This document shows positions 1 through 5,386 of a stretch of 11,483 bases of DNA, one piece after another. This DNA comes from Porphyrobacter sp. GTDB lineage: Bacteria > Pseudomonadota > Alphaproteobacteria > Sphingomonadales > Sphingomonadaceae. The position numbers and the translations under genes were made by a program. The stretch is from positions 1-11,483 of the forward strand of contig JAKFWB010000515.1 in NCBI GenBank assembly GCA_021732945.1, given 5' to 3'. Every line of letters begins with the position of its first letter. Within the stretch, counting starts at the first letter, position 1. The notes under the pieces are model-generated. The model was not told the origin of the DNA. It worked only from the letters and a program-made list of their open reading frames with translations, and did no database searches.

Positions 1-575
1 ACATTGCTATCAAGGATCCCGATCACCGTAATGCCGAGCACGGCCGCTTCCTTGATGGCGAGGTCTTCCTTGTTGGCATCGATCACGAACATCACGTCCG
101 GAATGCCGCCCATGTCGCGGATACCGCCGAGCGAGGCTTCCAGCTTCTCGCGTTCGCGGGTGAGCTGGAGGACTTCCTTCTTGGTGAAGCCCGAAACATC
201 GCCCGAAAGCATTTCTTCGAGGCTCTTGAGACGACGGATTGAACCAGAGATGGTCTTCCAGTTGGTGAGCATCCCGCCCAGCCAGCGGTGGTTGACGAAA
301 TGCTGGCCCGACATGCGCGCAGCTTCAGCAATCGGCTCCTGCGCCTGACGCTTGGTGCCGACGAACAGCACCTTGCCGCCCGAACGCACGGTCGATTCGA
401 CGAAATCGAGCGCGCGCGCAAACAGGGGCACGGTCTGCGACAGGTCAATGATGTGAACACCGTTGCGCGCGCCGAAAATATACGGCTTCATGCGCGGGTT
501 CCAGCGGTGGGTCTGGTGGCCGAAGTGAGCGCCGGCCTCGATCAATTGCTGCATCGTGACGACTGGTGCCGCCAT
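1..575 (-). CDS. rpsB: 30S ribosomal protein S2 (3' end outside window)
   Basis: Ribosomal protein S2 of the small subunit, which binds late in 30S assembly near the head-body junction together with S1. The reverse strand reads [20 protein letters not shown], then the S2 hallmarks [53 protein letters not shown] and [19 protein letters not shown]. The start is the ATG at 573-575, preceded six bases upstream by a strong AAAGGAA ribosome site (582-588). Only 191 codons are present, ending in GILDSN plus two bases. The family is usually about 240-260 residues, so some 50-70 C-terminal residues lie beyond position 1. tsf normally follows rpsB, but that cannot be seen here. The upstream leader holds a candidate RNA control element, listed separately. 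Identity is essentially certain. Confidence 0.97.
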   Translation of the reverse strand, partial: MAAPVVTMQQLIEAGAHFGHQTHRWNPRMKPYIFGARNGVHIIDLSQTVPLFARALDFVESTVRSGGKVLFVGTKRQAQEPIAEAARMSGQHFVNHRWLGGMLTNWKTISGSIRRLKSLEEMLSGDVSGFTKKEVLQLTREREKLEASLGGIRDMGGIPDVMFVIDANKEDLAIKEAAVLGITVIGILDSN

Positions 576-601
576 AGGTAATTCCTTTCCGGTTGTTCCT
601 C

Positions 602-680
602 TGGAAAGCTGGAACCATGCTGCGGAGTTCCCGCAAACGGCACCGGTATGTGTGCTTTCCATGTGAATTTGCATCCGGTG
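602..680 (-). promoter_or_regulatory. Candidate structured rpsB mRNA leader (pseudoknot)
   Basis: On the rpsB-sense strand three pairings fit together. CACCGG plus AUG (680-672) can pair with CAU-a-CCGGUG (650-641) as nine pairs with one bulged base. UGGAAAGC (661-654), inside that loop, can pair perfectly with GCUUUCCA (609-602). Between them UGCGG/CCGCA (635-621) closes a five-base loop. The first two helices interlock, which makes an H-type pseudoknot ending 27 bases before the rpsB start and just above its ribosome site. Many ribosomal protein operons are controlled by protein binding to such leaders, and gammaproteobacterial rpsB is autoregulated by S2. Applying that to this leader is inference. 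The rest of the 576-868 spacer shows no clear rpsB promoter hexamers. Confidence 0.5.
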
Positions 681-829
681 TGGACCAATGGCCCACGACG
701 GTGCGACCGCGCCCTTAGCGAGAGAGCAGTGCGAAATCCAGCCATGAATGGTGTTCAGGCCAAAAAATCCCGGCGCGCTGATCATAAAGACGCTTGACAC
801 AAGGGAACAGATAAAGAACAACGCAAACA

Positions 830-844
830 GAACAAAGAACGAAC
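830..844 (+). promoter_or_regulatory. LexA-type SOS operator (GAAC-N7-GAAC)
   Basis: The sequence GAACAAAGAACGAAC has two GAAC direct repeats separated by exactly seven bases, which is the alphaproteobacterial LexA box (GTTC-N7-GTTC on the other strand). It ends 24 bases before the start codon of the small membrane protein gene. It lies about 30 bases downstream of a perfect -35-like TTGACA (794-799), so LexA bound here would cover the likely transcription start. Further GAAC copies at 816-819 and 837-840 and a GTTC at 847-850 make the stretch unusually rich in this half-site. No convincing -10 hexamer is seen at 17-base spacing from TTGACA (817-822 is AACAAC). Confidence 0.65.
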
Positions 845-868
845 ACGTTCGGAATGAGGGAAATTGCC

Positions 869-1147
869 ATGCTCACCACCGTCCTGACCATCGGCGTTAA
901 CGTGCTGCTCGCTGCCACCCTGATGCTCGCCTTGCTGGTCATCGCCGATAGCGCGATCAAGGCGCACCGGGCTTACACGCAGCTAATGCGCGAAGGTGCG
1001 TTGATGCAGGCCGGGTTCGCCGTGCAGGTGGAAGCGCAGGATTTGCGGGTGCGGGTGCGGCGTGCGCCGGTGCGGACTAAGCCGATGCAGCGGTCGGCGG
1101 GGTTGCGTCAGCCTTCGGTGCGTCCGGTGCCAGTCTGCGCCGCTTGA
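869..1147 (+). CDS. Small single-span membrane protein, probably SOS-induced
   Basis: A 92-residue protein of no family I recognise. Residues 3-27 are an uninterrupted hydrophobic helix ([20 protein letters not shown] continuing LLVIA), followed by a short amphipathic stretch ([20 protein letters not shown]) and a basic, Arg/Pro/Val-rich tail. It is probably an inner-membrane protein with its N-terminal helix as anchor. The start at 869 is chosen because GAGGG (856-860) sits eight bases upstream. The in-frame ATG at 854 has no ribosome site at usable spacing. A LexA-type box just upstream suggests induction by DNA damage. Small LexA-controlled membrane proteins such as Caulobacter SidA delay division by acting on the divisome; a similar role here is inference from size, topology and operator only. 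The last 71 bases overlap the 3' end of pssA on the other strand. Confidence 0.6.
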   Translation: MLTTVLTIGVNVLLAATLMLALLVIADSAIKAHRAYTQLMREGALMQAGFAVQVEAQDLRVRVRRAPVRTKPMQRSAGLRQPSVRPVPVCAA

Positions 1148-1967
1148 TCCGGCCGTATTTGATCAAGGCATAGGGCACCAGCGCCAGATAGGTCACACTG
1201 ATGGCCGTCAGCGACCACCACGGCTCCATCAACAGCGCCGCAAAGGCCAGGCCGATGAATCCGATCACACCCAGCCGGATCGACCTGCGTGGCCGGATCG
1301 ACGCCCAGCTCAGCGTGGCCATGTTGGAAATCATCAGCACCGCAATCGCGACCAGCCAGAATGCGGTCACCACCGGATCACGGAAAAATTCGATCCCGGT
1401 TTCGGTCCACAGGTAAAACGGCGTGAACGCCAACCCCGCGCCAGCGGGCGCAGGCACGCCGGTCAGGAACCCGGCGGATTTGTGCGGTTGATTGTCGGTA
1501 TCGATTTGCGCGTTGAACCGGGCCAGCCGCAGCGCACAGCAGATCGCAAAGGCGAGCGCCGCAAACCAGCCAAAGCGCGGCCAATCCTGCAATGACCACA
1601 TGTACAGGATCAGCGCCGGGGCAACCCCGAAGGACAGCGAGTCCGCCAGACTGTCGAGCTCCGCGCCGAACCGCGATTGCGCGTTGAGCAGCCGCGCCAC
1701 CCGCCCATCAATCCCGTCGAGCACGCCTGCCAGCACCACCAGCGCAATCGCGAAAGACCACTGCGCTTCGATTGCAAAGCGGATGCCGGTAAGGCCTGAA
1801 CACAAGGCAGCCGCCGTGATCGCATTGGGCAGCATCGCCCGCAGCGATAAGCCGCCACCATCGCCCGATGTGCGGCCATCTTCGTCCTCAGCCGCTTTGG
1901 GGCCGAGCCGCGCAGGCAGGAACCGCGCGCCCGGCAATCGGCGCGCGGTCTTCCGGGGTGGCTTCAC
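1077..1967 (-). CDS. pssA: CDP-diacylglycerol--serine O-phosphatidyltransferase
   Basis: Transfers a phosphatidyl group from CDP-diacylglycerol to L-serine, making phosphatidylserine at the inner membrane, the first committed step to phosphatidylethanolamine. The 296-residue protein carries the complete CDP-alcohol phosphotransferase motif DGx2ARx8Gx3Dx3D at residues 87-109 (D87, G88, A91, R92, G101, D105, D109), followed by SFGVAPA and several hydrophobic helices. It is the integral-membrane PssA type found in alphaproteobacteria and Bacillus, not the phospholipase D-like E. coli type. About 40 polar residues precede the first membrane segment. Translation starts at GTG (1965-1967) inside the psd stop region, a GTGA overlap that points to translational coupling and balanced output of the two enzymes. 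The stop is TAG. The 3' end overlaps the convergent small membrane protein gene. Confidence 0.95.
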   Translation of the reverse strand: MKPPRKTARRLPGARFLPARLGPKAAEDEDGRTSGDGGGLSLRAMLPNAITAAALCSGLTGIRFAIEAQWSFAIALVVLAGVLDGIDGRVARLLNAQSRFGAELDSLADSLSFGVAPALILYMWSLQDWPRFGWFAALAFAICCALRLARFNAQIDTDNQPHKSAGFLTGVPAPAGAGLAFTPFYLWTETGIEFFRDPVVTAFWLVAIAVLMISNMATLSWASIRPRRSIRLGVIGFIGLAFAALLMEPWWSLTAISVTYLALVPYALIKYGRIKRRRLAPDAPKADATPPTAASA

Positions 1968-2716
1968 TGAGAGATCCCTTCGATCAACCCGCGCTGACCG
2001 ATTTCAGCCAGCACGGATTCTCCGGCAATGGTCGTTTGCCCCACCATCACCTTGGCGTCCGTCCCGGCGGGCAGATAGACATCCACCCGGCTGCCAAAGC
2101 GGATCAGCCCCACCCGCTGCCCCTTGGCGACCATATCACCCGGCTTCACGAACGGCACGATGCGCTGCGCCAGCAGCCCGGCAATCTGGGTAAAGCCAAT
2201 CTTCAGCCCATCGCCGCGTTCGATCAGGATATGCTGGCGTTCATTGTCGGTGCTCGCCTTGTCGAGCTCCGCGTTCATGAACTTGCCGGGGATATAGACC
2301 ACCCGCCGCACCGTGCCGCCAATCGGCGTGCGATTGATGTGAACATTTAACACGCTCATGAAGATCGACACCCGCGTCACCGGCCCGGCCGGCAGCCCGG
2401 CGCAGCCCGATCCATCATCGATCTGCAATTCCAGCGGCGGTTCAACCAGCTCAATCTGCGTCACCAACCCATCAGCGGGGGACACCAGCGCAGTTTCGCT
2501 TTGCGGCACCACCCGCTCGGGATCGCGGAAGAAGGCGAACACCCCGGCAGAGAACAGCAGCAGCGGCCAGCCGATAAAGCTCCAGCCGATGGGCCACAGG
2601 AAAAACAGGCTGATCGCCAGCGCAATCAGCCCGAACTTGCGCCCTTCCGGGTGGATCGCGGGCCAGTTCCAGCCCGCATCGCCCCGGCCCTTGTTATCGA
2701 GGATTTCGCCTGCCAT
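1964..2716 (-). CDS. psd: Phosphatidylserine decarboxylase proenzyme (short type)
   Basis: Decarboxylates phosphatidylserine to phosphatidylethanolamine at the inner membrane, using a pyruvoyl group made by self-cleavage. The 250-residue protein has one hydrophobic hairpin (about 29-66), then [14 protein letters not shown] (79-83), [18 protein letters not shown] and near the C-terminus [10 protein letters not shown]. Cleavage would fall between G208 and S209, giving a beta chain and a small alpha chain with pyruvoyl at S209. FGSR instead of the LGST of E. coli is usual in the short PSD-A form. The start at 2716 ([13 protein letters not shown]) begins the conserved-looking N-terminus. An in-frame ATG at 2752 would add 12 residues; neither start has a clear ribosome site. 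The stop overlaps the pssA GTG by four bases, and the upstream ketoacyl synthase ends 60 bases away on the same strand. Confidence 0.94.
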   Translation of the reverse strand: MAGEILDNKGRGDAGWNWPAIHPEGRKFGLIALAISLFFLWPIGWSFIGWPLLLFSAGVFAFFRDPERVVPQSETALVSPADGLVTQIELVEPPLELQIDDGSGCAGLPAGPVTRVSIFMSVLNVHINRTPIGGTVRRVVYIPGKFMNAELDKASTDNERQHILIERGDGLKIGFTQIAGLLAQRIVPFVKPGDMVAKGQRVGLIRFGSRVDVYLPAGTDAKVMVGQTTIAGESVLAEIGQRGLIEGISQ

Positions 2717-2776
2717 CGCGCTGCTTGTAGGCAGAGCGGCGCATGGGGGCAAGCAACTCGGCCCCCTATCGCGCGA

Positions 2777-3928
2777 CTAGCCCACCTTGCGCACGAACAC
2801 CGTGCCCGCCGAATAGCCCGCGCCGAAGCTGCAAATCAGCCCGGTATCGCCTGCTACAAGGTCATCACTGTGCTGGTTAAACGCGATGATAGAGCCTGCG
2901 CTTGAGGTGTTGCCATAGGTATCGAGCACCGTCGGGCTTTCGTCATCGCTCGCCTCGTGGCCCAGCACTTTGTGCGAAATCAACCGGTTCATGCCAGCAT
3001 TGGCCTGATGCAACCACAGCCGCCGCAGGCTGTGCGGATCGATCCCCAACCGCGCAGCTTCTTCAAGGATCATCTGTGCCACCATCGGCACGACCTCCTT
3101 GAACACCTTGCGCCCTTCCTGAACAAACAGCTTGTCCGCCGCCCCTGCGCTGTCCGGCGCGGCGCGGTTGAGGAAGCCGAAATTGTTGCGGATGTTGTTG
3201 GAGAACACCGTTTTCAGCCTGGTGCCGAGGATTTCCCAATGCTGCGCCGGAGCAATGCCGGCATCCTCAACCAGCACTGCGGTCGCCACATCGCCGAAGA
3301 TGAAGTGGCTATCGCGGTCGCGCCAGTTGAGGTGGCCTGAGGTAATCTCGGGGCTGACCACCAGCACCGAACGCGCATTCCCTGCGCGGATATAGTCAGC
3401 CGCCGTCTGGATGCCGAAGGTGGCGGAAGAGCAAGCGACATTCATGTCGAAGCCGAAGCCTTCGATCCCCAACGCCTGCTGGATTTCGATCGCCATCGCC
3501 GGGTAAGCGCGCTGCATGTTCGAGGCGGCGCACAGCACCGCATCGACATCCTCGGGCGCGCGCCCCGCCCGCTCCAAGGCCTGCCGCGCTGCCGCGACGC
3601 CGATTTCGGCCATGATCGACATTTCGTCATTGGCCCGCTCGGGCAGGCGCGGACACATGGTATCGGGATCGAGGATCGGCGCCTTGCTCAACACATGGCG
3701 CGCCTTGATCCCGCTCGCCTTCTCGATGAATTCGACCGAGGAATAGGTCAGCGCCTCAGCCTCGCCCGCAGCAATCGCATCCGCGTTGGCGGCGTTATGG
3801 CGATCCACAAACGCGTTGAAGCTGGCGACCAGTTCTTCGTTGGTGATGCTGTCGGCGGGCGTGAACAGGCCGGTAGCGGAGATAACGGGGCGACCCGTGA
3901 GCGCCGGAATTGGTTGCGTATCCTGCAT
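2777..3928 (-). CDS. Ketoacyl-ACP synthase III, PA3286/FabH2 type
   Basis: A 383-residue thiolase-fold condensing enzyme. In 383-residue numbering the catalytic triad is complete: C166 in NVACSSATFG, H307 in LWLHQANAGMN and N340 in DTYGNTSSAGS. The C-terminal FGAGYSAGTVFVRK is typical of FabH. It is longer than classical FabH (about 320). It shares distinctive blocks (SNEELV-like SITNEELVASFN, ALTYSSVEFIEKASGIKAR, RDRDSHFIFGD, FSNNIRNNFGFLNRA, KLFVQEGRKVFKEV) that I remember from Pseudomonas PA3286. That enzyme condenses octanoyl-CoA with malonyl-ACP, shunting beta-oxidation products back into fatty acid synthesis; the substrate here is inferred. The start at 3928 is preferred because AGAGAG lies just upstream; an in-frame ATG at 3943 would add five residues. 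It is probably the first gene of an operon with psd and pssA. Confidence 0.88.
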   Translation of the reverse strand: MQDTQPIPALTGRPVISATGLFTPADSITNEELVASFNAFVDRHNAANADAIAAGEAEALTYSSVEFIEKASGIKARHVLSKAPILDPDTMCPRLPERANDEMSIMAEIGVAAARQALERAGRAPEDVDAVLCAASNMQRAYPAMAIEIQQALGIEGFGFDMNVACSSATFGIQTAADYIRAGNARSVLVVSPEITSGHLNWRDRDSHFIFGDVATAVLVEDAGIAPAQHWEILGTRLKTVFSNNIRNNFGFLNRAAPDSAGAADKLFVQEGRKVFKEVVPMVAQMILEEAARLGIDPHSLRRLWLHQANAGMNRLISHKVLGHEASDDESPTVLDTYGNTSSAGSIIAFNQHSDDLVAGDTGLICSFGAGYSAGTVFVRKVG

Positions 3929-4032
3929 GGGACTCTCTTGCATGGGACGCGCGCTTTACGCCTGCGCCGCGCGGGCTGCAAGGCCATGCGCGCCGCCGGT
4001 GCGGCTTACGCAGTGCCCGCAGTGTCAAGATC
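3929..4032. promoter_or_regulatory. Divergent promoter region between ketoacyl synthase and GNAT-like gene
   Basis: This 104-base spacer separates two divergently read genes, so both promoters should lie in or next to it. For the minus strand, a perfect TTGACA (4028-4023) stands about 95 bases upstream of the ketoacyl synthase start. The -10 position 17 bases on reads GCCGCA, so the promoter is unproven. No good plus-strand promoter was found. The spacer is GC-rich with no obvious operator. Confidence 0.3.
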
Positions 4033-5256
4033 ATGTCACCAATAGTCGCCACAGCGCCGCAATACTGGCGGGAGCGCCAGCTCAACATCGGCCTGCTAAG
4101 CTTTAGGAGCACCCCCCAAGTGATGGCCCGCGGGATGGCTGAATTGCTGTGCGATGCAGCCGCGTTGGCAGAAGATGGATCGCTGGCGGCGCGCCATGTT
4201 GCGGGTTTTCGCTCGGTCGGCACCCCGGCACTGATCGCCAATGCCGCCTGCGAGGTGATGCTGCTGCGCCACGGCGAGACGCGGTTGCCGGTGACCATCG
4301 ATGACGGCGCGCATGGCCACAGCTATGTCTCCAGCCCGCACAGCGCCTATGTGCTCTACCCGCGTGACGAGATTGCGCTGATGGAGCTTGGCGGGGTGCG
4401 CTATGCGGCAGAGGGCGTGCTGGCGGTGCTGGCCGGGCTGCTGCGGGTCAGCCGCCTCAACCGCGCGGTGCATCTGGATAACTGGCTGCTGTCGACCAAC
4501 CTCCACGGCGCCTGGGACGGCGACGGGCTGCCACAGCTGCGCGAGATGCTGGCCGCTCGGTTCCCCGATCATTTCACAATCATTCGCTCGGTCGATGCTT
4601 GGACAGCGCCCGCGCTGTTCGCCGCTGTGCGTGATGATGGCTGGACCCTGCTCCCGGCGCGGCAGGTGTGGGTGACCGACGATCTCGCGCGCGATTGGCA
4701 GAAACGCAGCCACACCAAGGCCGATGCCCGTGCCCTGCGCCGCTGCGGCCTGACGCTGGAACGGCCGGCCACTATCGGCGCGGCGGATGCGGCACGGATT
4801 GCCGACCTCTATCACCAGCATTATGTCGGGCGCTATTCCGCGATCAACCCGCGCTTCACCCCTGCCTATATCACGATGATCGCAGCGAGCGGATTGCTGC
4901 AATATAGCCTGCTGCGTCATCCGGCGGGCGAGATCATGGCGTTTGCGGCGTTGGCAAGCGCAAGCGGCGTCGGCACAGTGCCCTTGATGGGATATGACAC
5001 CAGCCGCCCGCTGGAGCAGGCACTGTATCGCATCGCCAGCTATTGCGCGGCCGATCTGGCGCTTGCACAAGGCCTGCGGTTCCACGGTTCAGCAGGCGCA
5101 TCGCAGTTCAAGCGCAATCGCGGCGCAAGAGGCGTGATCGAACATATGGCGGTCGACGGTCGCCACCTCTCCGCCCCCCGCCGTGCCGCGCTGGCGGCGC
5201 TGGCAGCAGGCCTCAACCGCTTCATGGTGCCAATGCTGGAGAGCCGGGGCTGGTAA
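4033..5256 (+). CDS. Protein with GNAT/FemAB-like acyltransferase C-terminal half, function unknown
   Basis: A 407-residue soluble protein without signal peptide or membrane segment. The C-terminal part looks like an acyl-CoA N-acyltransferase fold of the GNAT/FemAB kind. ADLYHQHYVGRYSAINPRF begins at residue 257, then come a strand pair around LLQYSLLRHPAGEIMAFAAL and a helix YRIASYCAADLALAQGL. Near the end HGSAGASQFKRNRGA (351-365) resembles the small-residue-plus-FKRxxG turn of such proteins. The N-terminal half (VHLDNWLLSTNLHGAWDGDG, FTIIRSVDAWT) may be a second degenerate GNAT lobe. The substrate is unknown; divergence from a ketoacyl synthase suggests an acyl-lipid or N-acyl product, as inference. 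The start is uncertain: ATG 4033 lacks a ribosome site, while AGGAG (4105-4109) precedes in-frame GTG 4120 and ATG 4123, which would remove 29-30 residues. Confidence 0.7.
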   Translation: MSPIVATAPQYWRERQLNIGLLSFRSTPQVMARGMAELLCDAAALAEDGSLAARHVAGFRSVGTPALIANAACEVMLLRHGETRLPVTIDDGAHGHSYVSSPHSAYVLYPRDEIALMELGGVRYAAEGVLAVLAGLLRVSRLNRAVHLDNWLLSTNLHGAWDGDGLPQLREMLAARFPDHFTIIRSVDAWTAPALFAAVRDDGWTLLPARQVWVTDDLARDWQKRSHTKADARALRRCGLTLERPATIGAADAARIADLYHQHYVGRYSAINPRFTPAYITMIAASGLLQYSLLRHPAGEIMAFAALASASGVGTVPLMGYDTSRPLEQALYRIASYCAADLALAQGLRFHGSAGASQFKRNRGARGVIEHMAVDGRHLSAPRRAALAALAAGLNRFMVPMLESRGW

Positions 5257-5386
5257 TCAGCCGACTTTGCCCTGCCAAACGGTCGAACGTCATAAGTCAG
5301 TCTGCCAACAGCATCGCAAGACCCTTGCCAAAATCGGCCGCATGCGGTGACTGTTGCGCCATCAATTCAAGATGGGGGACAAGGCG

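Noticed and set aside
840..851. CGAAC-AC-GTTCG inverted repeat next to the LexA-type box
   Set aside because: It resembles the Gram-positive LexA box but the spacer is two bases instead of four; treated as part of the GAAC-rich stretch, not as a separate operator.
1077..1967. Possibility that pssA is truncated because it is overlapped at its 3' end
   Set aside because: The protein is full length for the family and its catalytic motif and membrane segments are intact.
4096..5085. 329-codon open frame on the minus strand opposite the GNAT-like gene
   Set aside because: No ribosome site, low-complexity Arg/Ala/Gln composition and no family resemblance; the plus-strand protein has coherent domain-like blocks.
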